Positions 34,427 through 43,551 of a DNA stretch of 64,000 bases are shown here, piece after piece. The notes below the pieces were generated by a model. The model was not told the origin of the DNA, searched no databases, and saw nothing but the letters and a program-made list of their open reading frames with translations. How positions within the stretch are numbered: position 1 is the stretch's first letter; each line of letters begins with the position of its first letter. The position numbers and the translations under genes were made by a program. Source of the stretch: CALHRB01 sp964473465. Lineage in GTDB: Bacteria > Bacteroidota > Ignavibacteria > Kapaibacteriales > UBA2268. The DNA is taken from positions 1 to 64,000 of the forward strand of contig CAYYPE010000001.1 in the NCBI GenBank assembly GCA_964473465.1, written 5' to 3'.

Positions 34427-35374
34427 ATGAATCAGCAAAGAAATTTAGAATTCAAGGTTGGGATAGTATCCTTGTTGGCTATCATATTATTAATCCTTGG
34501 TATTTCATTTGGAAGGGGAATTGGAGTTTCAGTTACTCAGAATACAGTAAAATTTCGGTTTGATAATTCTGGCGGGATTCAGGTTTCAAACCCTATTGTG
34601 GTAAATGGAGTAAAACGTGGGGTAGTAACCTTAATAAAGAATGATAACGGAGGAGTATATATCGAAGGAACAATTGATGATTTAAGCGATCTGAAAAGCG
34701 ATGCAAGAGCAGAAATCACTATTCTTGAAATTACAGGGGGGAAAAAGATCGAAATTAATCCGGGGGTATCCACAGAAAAATTTAATCCGAATATGGAAAT
34801 TCCAGGTGTGACCAGAGCGGATTTTACAACTCTGGTTAATCGGGGTGGCGATATGCTTAACGACATTCATTCTCTAATCGTGAAACTGGATACAATATCA
34901 ACATCACTTGCCGAGATAACTTCAAATCAAAAATTTATCAGCAATTTTAATTCCGCTTTACAAAATGCAACTGAAATTATGCAAATGACTCGTCAGCTTC
35001 TCGCAGATAATACGAATAATATTGAAATGACTTTGAGCAATTTGAGGATACTCAGTAGTGATTTAATTAATATTACAAAGAAAAACGATCCAAAACTTGA
35101 TAGTTTAATCGCTCAACTTGACCATACACTCAAGAATTCCGGAAAACTTATTAATAAAGCGGATACAAGTATAATTGCAATTAACGAAATACTTGATAAC
35201 GTTAAAAATATCACAAATGAAATTAAGCAAGGCGAGGGTTTGGCAACAAAGATTATTTATGACAGAAATTTCAGTTCGAGACTTGATTCCACTCTGACAG
35301 TCCTTTTTGATTTTCTGACTATGGTCAAACAGCACGGAGTAAATATTAATTTCAGGCTTGGAACAAGACCATAG
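34427..35374 (+). CDS. MlaD/MCE-domain lipid-transport protein
   Basis: A 315-residue protein with one N-terminal membrane segment (residues about 13-29) and an MCE domain (about 35-125; VKFRFDNSGGIQVSNPIVVNGVKRG is the family pattern) followed by a long helical C-terminus (about 130-290). MCE proteins bridge the periplasm and carry phospholipids between membranes as part of Mla-type ABC systems. No permease or ATPase gene is adjacent here, so partners must be elsewhere. It is 10 bases upstream of pth, with which it forms a transcription unit. Confidence 0.85.
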   Translation: MNQQRNLEFKVGIVSLLAIILLILGISFGRGIGVSVTQNTVKFRFDNSGGIQVSNPIVVNGVKRGVVTLIKNDNGGVYIEGTIDDLSDLKSDARAEITILEITGGKKIEINPGVSTEKFNPNMEIPGVTRADFTTLVNRGGDMLNDIHSLIVKLDTISTSLAEITSNQKFISNFNSALQNATEIMQMTRQLLADNTNNIEMTLSNLRILSSDLINITKKNDPKLDSLIAQLDHTLKNSGKLINKADTSIIAINEILDNVKNITNEIKQGEGLATKIIYDRNFSSRLDSTLTVLFDFLTMVKQHGVNINFRLGTRP

Positions 35375-35383
35375 AATTGTGAT

Positions 35384-36007
35384 ATGAATTTTGACTGGCT
35401 CATCATTGCCCTTGGGAATCTGGGGAGTAGGTATTCCCGAACAAGACACAACATAGGTTGGATGGTTGGATTTGAGCTTTGTAAGAAGCACAACGCTCAG
35501 GTAATCAATGAGTCATTAATATATCAATCTGCAAAGCTACGGCTCGGAAATGAAAACGTAATTATTGGATTTCCTACAACATATATGAACAACTCTGGAG
35601 AGGCTGTCCTGAAGATGCATTCGAAATATCAAATACCGATTGAAAGAATGATTGTAATAGCTGATGAGTATAATTTTCCTTTGGGGAAAGTTCATATGAA
35701 GAAAGGAGGCAGCAACGGAGGACATAATGGAATAGCTTCTATAATATACGAATTGCAGGGTTCTGATTTTTACAGGTTAAGGTGTGGTATAGGACCAAAA
35801 CCGAAAGATATAATATTGACAGATTTCGTTTTATCTGAATTTAAGGAAGTTGAAACGGATTTGTTGAATTTAACGATAAGAAAAGCAACAGAATCTCTGG
35901 AATACTTTTTCAGGGTGAATCCTGAAAGGGCTATGTCAGACATAAATTCAGAAAAACTCTGGATAATAGAAACTGAAAAAAAAAGTCCAAGAGGAAAAGC
36001 AGATTAA
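35384..36007 (+). CDS. pth: Peptidyl-tRNA hydrolase
   Basis: A 207-residue enzyme that frees tRNA from prematurely released peptidyl-tRNA. It has the family opening IIALGNLGSRYSRTRHNIG with catalytic His22 and Asn12, FPTTYMNNSGEAV, the active-site Asp94 in ADEYNFPLGK and KKGGSNGGHNGI. The end is basic. It starts 9 bases after the MCE gene and is convergent with dapA. Complete and of normal length. Confidence 0.93.
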   Translation: MNFDWLIIALGNLGSRYSRTRHNIGWMVGFELCKKHNAQVINESLIYQSAKLRLGNENVIIGFPTTYMNNSGEAVLKMHSKYQIPIERMIVIADEYNFPLGKVHMKKGGSNGGHNGIASIIYELQGSDFYRLRCGIGPKPKDIILTDFVLSEFKEVETDLLNLTIRKATESLEYFFRVNPERAMSDINSEKLWIIETEKKSPRGKAD

Positions 36008-36135
36008 TGAATCAAGTGATCAAAAAGACAAACCCAAAATTACTCCAAATCAAATATGATAATGAAGCAATATTAATTTCTCACCAAAATAAGAAAAAAG
36101 AATTTCATTAATATAATTAGACTTTTAATAAAGCA

Positions 36136-37026
36136 CTAAATTAGACCTGCTTTTTGCATAGCTTTTTTGAATATTTCCCGGTTTTTCTTGGTCATTTCGA
36201 GGAGAGGCAAGCGATAAACCGAGTCAATCTTTTTCATTAAAGAAAGAGCATATTTGACAGGTATAGGATTAGATTCAATAAAATTCAACTCCATAAGCTC
36301 CAATAAATCATAATGAATTTTACGTGCTTTGTCGAATTTTCCGCTCATAGCATTTTTGACAAGGTCGCTGAACTGCTTTGGAGCATAGTTGCTGATAACA
36401 GAAACAACACCTTTTCCCCCAAGAGCAATAATAGGGATAGTATAGATATCATCACCTGAAAGGAGATTGAAATCCTTTGGAGCTCCACTGATGATTTTCA
36501 TCATTTGCTCAAAATTGCCGGAAGCCTCTTTGGTAGCCTTGATATTCTTACATGTTTTTGCTAATTTAAGTTGAGTATCAGCAGAAATGTTTACACCCGT
36601 TCTACCGGGAACATTATAAATAATAATGGGAATCCCAACATTATCAGCAATCAATTTGAAATGCTCAAATAAGCCGTCCTGAGTGGGTTTATTATAATAC
36701 GGAGCAACTAATAAAAGAGCTGAAACACCCAAGTTGAAGGCAATAGTAGAGAGATTGAGAGTGCCTTCGGTCTCGTTAGTTCCGGTTCCAGCAATGATTG
36801 GAATTTTGCCGCCGGCAAATTCAAGGGATTTTTCAAAGATTGCAATTTTATCATTTAATGTAAGAGTAGCACTTTCACCTGTTGAGCCACAGACAACGAT
36901 GGCGTCAACGCCGCCTTGAATCTGAAACTGGATTAAGTCTTTCAGAGCATCGAAATCAATTGCGCCACCTTTTTGAAATGGAGTTACAAGGGCTGTTATT
37001 GTTCCCTGAGGTATATAGTTATTCAT
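36136..37026 (-). CDS. dapA: 4-Hydroxy-tetrahydrodipicolinate synthase
   Basis: A 296-residue TIM-barrel aldolase that condenses pyruvate with aspartate semialdehyde in lysine and diaminopimelate synthesis. The Schiff-base Lys166 (KATKEASG), Tyr137 (IIYNVPGRTGVN) and the CGSTGES loop (residues 46-52) are present. It stands alone on the minus strand, converging on pth, with a 215-base AT-rich stretch upstream in which I see no riboswitch. Other members of the aldolase family exist, but all DapA active-site residues match. Confidence 0.92.
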   Translation of the reverse strand: MNNYIPQGTITALVTPFQKGGAIDFDALKDLIQFQIQGGVDAIVVCGSTGESATLTLNDKIAIFEKSLEFAGGKIPIIAGTGTNETEGTLNLSTIAFNLGVSALLLVAPYYNKPTQDGLFEHFKLIADNVGIPIIIYNVPGRTGVNISADTQLKLAKTCKNIKATKEASGNFEQMMKIISGAPKDFNLLSGDDIYTIPIIALGGKGVVSVISNYAPKQFSDLVKNAMSGKFDKARKIHYDLLELMELNFIESNPIPVKYALSLMKKIDSVYRLPLLEMTKKNREIFKKAMQKAGLI

Positions 37027-37241
37027 CGGCTAACCCCTAAATATAAAACATTATTTTCTGAACAGAACATTAAAACAAAATATATAATAAATTTATTATT
37101 AAAATAATGCTTTTATTTATTATTTTAAAAAAAAATATTTTATATAGCTTAATTATTTGATATTTAAGTGACTTATGAAAGGAGATATTTGAATAATATT
37201 ATAAAAAATTTCTTGTATTTTTATTATCAAAGAAAATAAGT

Positions 37242-37787
37242 CTATTTGATAATTTTATAAATAGCTCCATTTGGGGTTAAAATACTTTCAATCAAGCAGA
37301 ATTTAAAGCTAAGCATATTGCCAAAAAGGGTCTCAGAATATTTTTCAATTGTTGTTCTGAAATTAGTCCTATCGGCAAACTTTATTCTTTGAAGAGTTAT
37401 ATGAGGGTGATATTGACGCTTTTCGGCTTGATACCCGAATTTTTCCAATACCCTTGTTGTTTTCAATTGGATGTCATATACATCTCGATTTGGATTGATA
37501 ACATTTGCAAAGAGTATTCTTGGATTTCTCAGGTCAGGGAAAGCACCCAAACCTTTTATGATAAGCTCTGAACGGTATTCAATCAGATAAGATTTTAAAT
37601 GTTCCATTATTTCATTAACGACAGATTCTTCTGTATCTCCGATGAATTGATAGGTAAAGTGGAGATTTTCGGGCTCAACCCATTTCCCTTTTGTAAAATT
37701 CCTGAAATCCTTCTGTAAATTGTTATAGGAATCAGAAAATACAGAACTGTCGATGAAAGTCCCGGTGAAAATTCTCTTTAATGACAT
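37242..37787 (-). CDS. thpR: RNA 2',3'-cyclic phosphodiesterase (2H family)
   Basis: A 181-residue (approximately) 2H phosphoesterase, formerly called 2'-5' RNA ligase. The two HxT motifs are HFTYQF near residue 40 and HPHITL near 128. I placed the start at the ATG at 37787 (MSLKRIFTG) rather than the upstream ATG at 37817, because homology begins there and a GGGGA lies about nine bases before it. Such enzymes open 2',3'-cyclic phosphates in RNA. It is a single gene. Confidence 0.85.
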   Translation of the reverse strand: MSLKRIFTGTFIDSSVFSDSYNNLQKDFRNFTKGKWVEPENLHFTYQFIGDTEESVVNEIMEHLKSYLIEYRSELIIKGLGAFPDLRNPRILFANVINPNRDVYDIQLKTTRVLEKFGYQAEKRQYHPHITLQRIKFADRTNFRTTIEKYSETLFGNMLSFKFCLIESILTPNGAIYKIIK

Positions 37788-37906
37788 AATGATATTTCCC
37801 CAAAATAATTGTAGCAAATTTAATGATAATAATAATAAATTGTAAAAAAAGAGGCTTTCATTTTAATACAGCCCCTATCTTGAAAAAAAAATTTCTATGA
37901 TCTTTT

Positions 37907-38623
37907 CTAAATTCCAACACCAATAATAGTTCTAAATAAAAATTCTGGTTCGCCAGTTTTAATTCCTCCAAGCATAAAAGTTGGAGCTGCCGCAATCCAT
38001 AGCTTTGGACTTCCGTGGGATACAACCGGAGCTATATAATGCCCTTTTTCGCTTCCTTTGAATTCAACGCCAAAACATATTAGCTTTAATAATTCATAAC
38101 TCATTCCCAAGGAATAAGAAAAAACTGGCTTCCAATCATTAACGCTTTCCAGTTCAATGATTGGATTGAAAGAAAAATTGAAATGATCTATGTCTTTTGC
38201 CATGATTAGTTTAAATTCGAATTTGTGTTTGCTAAAATCCGGATAGCCTTTGTATTCGGCATAGATAAGCGGGTCAAAGATAAATTCGTCCTTATTCATC
38301 AATTTATATCTCGCTCGTAATTTGTAGGAGTCAAAAGTAAAATTAGAGCCGGGTTTCTGTTTAAAAACCTGATAAATTGAAAAATCGAATCTGTCATTCA
38401 TTCCGACTTCAAGTTCCATTTGATTTTCGAATGTTGTATTGTTTGTGAAGCTGTTTGCGTCAGGTGTAGAAAATGTTAGGTAATTTTCAAATTCAGCTTT
38501 TCCTTTTTCCATAGTCATGAATTGATAAGTCCAGACATATTTCCTGTGGTCTGAAAATGTTGCATAATTTATCAGGAAAAGAGCACAAAAAGATATGATT
38601 GAGATTTGATAGAATTTTATCAT
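37907..38623 (-). CDS. Exported, outer-membrane-barrel-like protein of unknown function
   Basis: A 238-residue protein with a signal peptide (hydrophobic segment at residues 7-22, TFSDHRKYVWTYQF after it). The mature part alternates hydrophobic and polar residues with aromatic girdles (DFSIYQVF, KFEFKLIMAK, FNFSFNPIIELE) and ends with an aromatic-poor FRTIIGVGI strand, consistent with an outer-membrane beta-barrel of eight to ten strands. I do not recognise a specific family. It lies between the thpR gene and the mscS transcription unit, with a 183-base AT-rich gap upstream. Confidence 0.7.
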   Translation of the reverse strand: MIKFYQISIISFCALFLINYATFSDHRKYVWTYQFMTMEKGKAEFENYLTFSTPDANSFTNNTTFENQMELEVGMNDRFDFSIYQVFKQKPGSNFTFDSYKLRARYKLMNKDEFIFDPLIYAEYKGYPDFSKHKFEFKLIMAKDIDHFNFSFNPIIELESVNDWKPVFSYSLGMSYELLKLICFGVEFKGSEKGHYIAPVVSHGSPKLWIAAAPTFMLGGIKTGEPEFLFRTIIGVGI

Positions 38624-38806
38624 AATATTTCTCCTAATGATTTTAATTAAACTTATTGAACAATAAGAATTAATAACTTTATTTAAGCATGCTTTTAATT
38701 TTTATTAATCCTAAAATTTTTATTAATTTCATATAAATATCAAATCAAAGTTAATTAAATCTTTACTGATTACAATAAAATTATGATGATTGTATTTTTT
38801 GTGTTG

Positions 38807-39859
38807 TTATGCTTGGAAACGGTTTGGTTTCTCGAAATGAATATTCAAATTATCAACAAGCTGGAGGATTTTTTCCATTAATTCCTGACGTAACTCAAGT
38901 TCAGTCAGATAATCAGGGACATCGAAGAAAAGATTAATCCTGATGTTAATTGAAAATTCTGCGAACTCGTGAAGACTTACCTGAATTGTGTCTTTAACGA
39001 CATATTTATGTTCGTTAGCAATAGATTTTATTCCTGCAATAAAATCTTCGATGACCGGCGTAGGTGTTTCATAAGAGATTCTTAAAATCTGATTGAAACG
39101 GCGGTATTGTCTTTTGCCCATGTTGTCTATGACTGCGTCAATAATTTTTGCGTTCGGAACAGTAATAAGGGAATTATTGAAGCTTCTGATTCTTGTGGAG
39201 CGTAATCCAATTTCCTCGACGGTTCCTTCGAAACCGGGGGAGATAATCCAGTCCCCGACTTCGAAAGGTCTATCAAGATAGATGGTGATAGAGCCAAAAA
39301 AATTCTTCAATGTTTCCTGTGCAGCAAGAGCCACAGCAAGACCACCGATAGAAACACCTGCTAAAACAGGTGTGATGTCAATTTTTAAATAGTTAAGCAA
39401 ATAAATTCCTGCGATGGTAATTATTATTACCTTGAGAGTCCTGCGTATTAATGAGGCAAAACTTTTATCAAATTTTGTATTTGTTTTTGAGGCAAGGTGT
39501 CTGATGAAATCAGAAATTAAGTGAGTTAATTTATACAAAATACCAAAAACCAGCAAAGGAATCAGTAGCTCATAAACAACAGTGGAAGTTTTTTTGAAAG
39601 CTCTCCCTAATTTCAGAAAATCTAAGTTATCATAAATGATATAAATTACAACAATCAGGCTGGAAAGCTTGTAAATTGTTTTAATATAGGTTTCTAAGAT
39701 TTCTTTGTATTTGGTTCTGGAGAAAATTTTGATCAAGGCTAAGTTGAAAATCCAGCCAAGAATTTTATAGGCAAGATAACCCCCAGCAATAAATGCAATT
39801 ATACCAAGATATTGCCAGATTTGTAAACCGTAAAACTTATTTAATAAAAATTCCTCCAT
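38807..39859 (-). CDS. mscS: MscS-family mechanosensitive channel
   Basis: A 350-residue small-conductance channel. The pore-lining helix and following beta-domain form a block around residues 165-245 (VLAGVSIGGLAVALAAQETL, FGSITIYLDRPFEVGDWI, GTVEEIGLRSTRIRSFNN), with about four membrane segments before it. MscS channels release solutes on hypo-osmotic shock. It is downstream of ychF and pyrF and ends the minus-strand series. The N-terminal membrane region is longer than in E. coli MscS, as in many related channels. Confidence 0.92.
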   Translation of the reverse strand: MEEFLLNKFYGLQIWQYLGIIAFIAGGYLAYKILGWIFNLALIKIFSRTKYKEILETYIKTIYKLSSLIVVIYIIYDNLDFLKLGRAFKKTSTVVYELLIPLLVFGILYKLTHLISDFIRHLASKTNTKFDKSFASLIRRTLKVIIITIAGIYLLNYLKIDITPVLAGVSIGGLAVALAAQETLKNFFGSITIYLDRPFEVGDWIISPGFEGTVEEIGLRSTRIRSFNNSLITVPNAKIIDAVIDNMGKRQYRRFNQILRISYETPTPVIEDFIAGIKSIANEHKYVVKDTIQVSLHEFAEFSINIRINLFFDVPDYLTELELRQELMEKILQLVDNLNIHFEKPNRFQA

Positions 39860-39879
39860 AAGTATAAACGAGTAAAATA

Positions 39880-40965
39880 TTAACCGTGTCTGATGTGCAT
39901 AATATCACCATCAAGTAGGATATATTCTTTGCCTTCAAGTCGGAAAAGACCTTTCTCCTTGCATTTAGCAAAAGAACCACATTCAATAAAATCGTTATAA
40001 TGAACAACTTCAGCCCTGATGAATTTATTATAGAAATCTGTATGAATAACCCCGGCAGATTCCTGAGCGGTCATACCTTTTTTTATTGTCCATGCACGGC
40101 ATTCGTCTTCCCCAACGGTGAAAAAGGATTGCAATCCAAGAAGGTCGTAAGCACTTCTAATAAGTCTGGAGACAGCGGAATCTTTCAATCCGTATTCTTC
40201 CATGAAAATGATTTTTTCTTCATCAGAAAGCTGAGCAAGTTCCATTTCGATTTTTGCGAAGAAAGGTTCAATTCTAATATTTTTGCCATTAAAGTTATTC
40301 TTTATATTCTGAACGATTTGATCTTTTTTGGGTATGTCGGTTTCGTTCAAATTCAAGGCAATCAGAAGGGGTTTTGCAGATAGAAGCTGATAATTTCGGA
40401 TGAGTTTCTGCTCTTCCACATCAAAATCGAGATCTCTGAGTGGTTTTCCTTCGCTAAGCACTTCGTTCCATTTTGTTATAATAGCAATTTCTTTGATTGC
40501 CTGATCTTTTGTTTTTTGTTTCTGGATGTCTTTTTCTAATTTTTCGAGCTTTGATTCTGCAAAAGCCATATCTGAGAAAATAAGCTCCTCTTCAAATGTT
40601 TTGATATCTCTTAGTAAATCAATAGAGCCTTCGATATGAGGAACAGATTCGTCTTCAAATCCCCGGACGACGTGTATCAGAGCATCATTTGTTCTAACTT
40701 TCGACAAAAACTGAGTAGAAAAGGCAGAATGCCCCGGTTCTGGTTTCTGCACTCCTACAAGGTCAACAATTTCGATAGTGGCGTTAACTTTTCGTTTTGG
40801 ATTGAAAATCTGAGTCAGTTTGTCTAATCTTTCGTCCGGAACTTTTATTATAGCCTGATTGACATCTTTTTTTTGAAGAACGTTAGGATCGAAATGGGTT
40901 TCGGTCAAAGTTTGAAAGAAAGTTGTTTTACCAGAGTAAGGAAGCCCTACAATTCCTATTTGCAT
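39880..40965 (-). CDS. ychF: YchF/OLA1-type ribosome-associated ATPase
   Basis: A 361-residue Obg-like NTPase. The P-loop reads GLPYSGKTTFF (the usual form is NVGKST, so it is slightly unusual), with DLVGVQKPEPG as G3, a coiled-coil insertion (residues about 130-165) and NLNE as the base-recognition motif, the variant that makes the family ATP- rather than GTP-specific. The C-terminal TGS domain (residues about 278-361; LQSFFTVGEDECRAW to DGDIMHIRHG) is complete. It is probably co-transcribed with pyrF upstream and mscS downstream. Confidence 0.9.
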   Translation of the reverse strand: MQIGIVGLPYSGKTTFFQTLTETHFDPNVLQKKDVNQAIIKVPDERLDKLTQIFNPKRKVNATIEIVDLVGVQKPEPGHSAFSTQFLSKVRTNDALIHVVRGFEDESVPHIEGSIDLLRDIKTFEEELIFSDMAFAESKLEKLEKDIQKQKTKDQAIKEIAIITKWNEVLSEGKPLRDLDFDVEEQKLIRNYQLLSAKPLLIALNLNETDIPKKDQIVQNIKNNFNGKNIRIEPFFAKIEMELAQLSDEEKIIFMEEYGLKDSAVSRLIRSAYDLLGLQSFFTVGEDECRAWTIKKGMTAQESAGVIHTDFYNKFIRAEVVHYNDFIECGSFAKCKEKGLFRLEGKEYILLDGDIMHIRHG

Positions 40966-40972
40966 TAAAACC

Positions 40973-41773
40973 TCATAGAGTATAACTGTTGATAATATTA
41001 TTTAGTTCATTAACTTTGATTGCTGCTGATTCATCATAATCCTTTCCGGACGAAGAATAAATAACAGCTCTCGATACATTGATAATAGCCAAGCCATTTT
41101 TGTTAGCCTTCATTATTGCTTCTATATCACCTCCCTGAGCCCCTATACCGGGTATAAGTAAAAGATTATCCGGGGCAATATCTCTAATTAGCACCAATTC
41201 TTCAGGATGTGTTGCTCCGACAACAAATCCGGTGTTGAACTTTGTTCCCCATTTCATTGATTCTTCAATAATAAGTTGATAAAGAGGTTTTCCATTGATG
41301 GTTTTCTTCTGGAAATTTTCGGAGCCGGGATTTGAAGTCAAAGCAAGAATAAAAACAAGTTTGTCGGTATGCTCGAAGAAAGGCAGCAGAGAATCATAGC
41401 CCATATAAGGATTGGCAGTAATAGAATCAGCTTGGAAATAATCAAATACAGATTTTGCGTATGCTTTTGAAGTATTTCCGATGTCAGCCCTTTTGGCATC
41501 GGCAATTTTTAGTAAATTATCGGGAATGAAATCGAACAGGTTTTTTAAAATTTGATAGCCATCAACGCCATACTGTTCAAAAAAAGCGAAATTTAATTTA
41601 TAGCCGCAGACTAATTTTTTAGTGGCTTCAATAATATTCTTGCAAAAAATTTCGATTGAACTAACGTCTTTATTCAGGGTAATTGGGAGTTTATCCAGAA
41701 CAGGGTCAAGCCCTACGCAAATAATGGAATTGTTAATATTTTTTATGTTTATGTATTTTTCGAATGCTGTCAT
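40973..41773 (-). CDS. pyrF: Orotidine 5'-phosphate decarboxylase (type 2)
   Basis: A 266-residue decarboxylase that makes UMP from OMP. The opening SIICVGLDPVLDKLP and the catalytic DAKRADIGN (residues about 88-96) identify it, and the length fits the longer, type 2 group typical of many non-enterobacterial genomes. It ends 7 bases before ychF and starts 13 bases after the M48 peptidase stop, so it belongs to the same minus-strand transcription unit. Confidence 0.92.
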   Translation of the reverse strand: MTAFEKYINIKNINNSIICVGLDPVLDKLPITLNKDVSSIEIFCKNIIEATKKLVCGYKLNFAFFEQYGVDGYQILKNLFDFIPDNLLKIADAKRADIGNTSKAYAKSVFDYFQADSITANPYMGYDSLLPFFEHTDKLVFILALTSNPGSENFQKKTINGKPLYQLIIEESMKWGTKFNTGFVVGATHPEELVLIRDIAPDNLLLIPGIGAQGGDIEAIMKANKNGLAIINVSRAVIYSSSGKDYDESAAIKVNELNNIINSYTL

Positions 41774-41786
41774 TATATTAATAAGA

Positions 41787-42653
41787 TTAAGGCATAGTTT
41801 TTACAAAGAGCTTGTATTCCATTGTTCTGAGATTTTTCTCATCAGGTTTATTTATGCCGGCATCTTTGATTAATTTATCAATATTTTCGATTCTATCCTG
41901 AGGAATTGGGTGAGTGTCTTTCAATCTTTCGATTAAATCAGGCTTTGTGTCGGATTGAATAATATTAAAAAAATATTTAATAGCCCCGGGATACCATTGA
42001 GTGGATTGAAGATATTTGAATGAATATTCATCTGATTCGTATTCATCTTCACGGGAGTTTTTCATCAAATAAGCACCCGAGAAGAAATTGCCAGCCATTT
42101 CTTTCAGCTTGTCAGGATTATCGCCAAGTATGACGCTTTTCAGCAGATCTACACCATAGGCTTTTAACATTCTGTTTTTAGCATGGCGAAGCTCTGCATG
42201 GGCAATTTCGTGAGCGAGAACAGCAGCAAGGGAGGCTTCATTTTTAAGTGAGCGAATTAAACCTGTATAAACATAAATGAAACCACCGGGTGTGCAAAAG
42301 GCGTTAATAACGTTGTCATCAGCAATTATCTGGACTTTATATTTGAAGATATTGCGATATTTTATTTGCGGTGAAGAAATGATTTTATTTACAATATCCT
42401 GCAAATATTGAATAGGCTGATTATAAATATAAAAGGGATAGTCCTTTGGGTTTCGCTTCATTTCCTCATCGAGTTTTTGACCAAGAGCGACATCATTTTC
42501 AACGCTGAAAAGTTTGATTAGAGCTGTATCCTTCTCGATTTTTTTGCCAGCTTTGACCACATCGTCAAAGGTAATATTTTTAATCTGATTGCAGGCAATA
42601 AAGATCGAGCAAATAATAATTAAAAAGCTAATATTTTTAAAGTTATCAAACAT
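41787..42653 (-). CDS. M48-family metallopeptidase lipoprotein (copy 2 of tandem pair)
   Basis: A 288-residue secreted zinc peptidase. Residues 1-20 are a lipoprotein signal with the modified Cys21 in FIACN. The zinc site HEIAH lies at residues 148-152 with the third ligand expected in the DEYESDEYSF segment near residue 205. It is highly similar to the gene just upstream: they share GGFIYVYTGLI, the LMKNSREDEYESDEYS block and the HPIPQDR end. M48 peptidases such as BepA and LoiP act in outer-membrane protein quality control. The pair arose by tandem duplication. Confidence 0.88.
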   Translation of the reverse strand: MFDNFKNISFLIIICSIFIACNQIKNITFDDVVKAGKKIEKDTALIKLFSVENDVALGQKLDEEMKRNPKDYPFYIYNQPIQYLQDIVNKIISSPQIKYRNIFKYKVQIIADDNVINAFCTPGGFIYVYTGLIRSLKNEASLAAVLAHEIAHAELRHAKNRMLKAYGVDLLKSVILGDNPDKLKEMAGNFFSGAYLMKNSREDEYESDEYSFKYLQSTQWYPGAIKYFFNIIQSDTKPDLIERLKDTHPIPQDRIENIDKLIKDAGINKPDEKNLRTMEYKLFVKTMP

Positions 42654-42660
42654 TTTAAAT

Positions 42661-43494
42661 TTATGGTAAACTATTAAGAAAATTCTTATATCTAATGGAT
42701 TGAAGGTTCATTTCATTGGGTTCGCCAATTTTAAAATCGAGAATCATTTTATTAACAGCATTAAGTCTGTCCTGAGGCATAGGATGAGTTGACAAAAGAA
42801 CTTCAAAAAATGGGCTGCTTTCGTCTTTTTTAACCTTCTCGAAAAAGAATTTAATTGCTCCGGGATACCACTGGGTCGTTTGTAGATATTTGAATGAATA
42901 TTCGTCAGATTCGTATTCATCATCACGGCTGTTTTTCATAAGATATAGACCCGAGAAAAGATTTGCGGCAATCTGCTCAATCATAGTAGGATTATTTCCG
43001 AGAGCAATGCTGAGAAGAACCTGAATGCCATAGGCTTTTGTCATTCTGTTTGTTCCGTGCCTTCTTTCGGCATGAGCAATTTCGTGACCAAGAACACCCG
43101 CCAGAGTTGCTTCGTTATCGAGGAATTTTATTAAACCGGTATAGACATAAATATATCCTCCGGGTGTGCAGAAAGCATTAACGACTTTATCATCTTTCAG
43201 AATTTGAACTTTATAAGGGAAATATGACCTATATTTAACCAAGGGGGAATTAATAATTTCGGTAACAATATTTTGAACATACTGATTTGGTTCAAAAAAA
43301 TTATATAAAGGATATTCACCGGGTTTACTTCGTATTTCAGCATCTATTTGCTTACCTAAGTTAGCATCATCTTCAACAGTAAAAATGTTAACTTTACCAT
43401 CTTCACAGGAAGTAAACCAGAAAAACGACAAGAGAATCAAAGCAAGGTTATATGTCTTATTATAAAAGATTTTCAATTTCATAGATTTTCTCAA
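42661..43494 (-). CDS. M48-family metallopeptidase lipoprotein (copy 1 of tandem pair)
   Basis: A 277-residue zinc peptidase with a lipoprotein signal (modified Cys30 in FTSCED) and the HEIAH site at residues 137-141. Third zinc ligand in RDDEYESDEYS near residue 195. It is eight bases upstream of the paralogous copy, and shares its domain order and the HPMPQDR motif. The start could also be the ATG four codons later (MKLKIFYN); either gives a working lipobox. Both copies appear intact, so the duplicates probably have different substrates or dosage roles. Confidence 0.88.
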   Translation of the reverse strand: MRKSMKLKIFYNKTYNLALILLSFFWFTSCEDGKVNIFTVEDDANLGKQIDAEIRSKPGEYPLYNFFEPNQYVQNIVTEIINSPLVKYRSYFPYKVQILKDDKVVNAFCTPGGYIYVYTGLIKFLDNEATLAGVLGHEIAHAERRHGTNRMTKAYGIQVLLSIALGNNPTMIEQIAANLFSGLYLMKNSRDDEYESDEYSFKYLQTTQWYPGAIKFFFEKVKKDESSPFFEVLLSTHPMPQDRLNAVNKMILDFKIGEPNEMNLQSIRYKNFLNSLP

Positions 43495-43551
43495 ATTTTA
43501 AACAAATAATTGAATGAAAAATAAGAATAATACTAAAACAATCCAAATTAA

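Noticed and set aside
34246..34563. A 105-codon open frame upstream of the MCE gene
   Set aside because: It begins in AT-rich spacer, has no recognisable motif and runs into the MCE gene in another frame; the MCE frame has clear homology.
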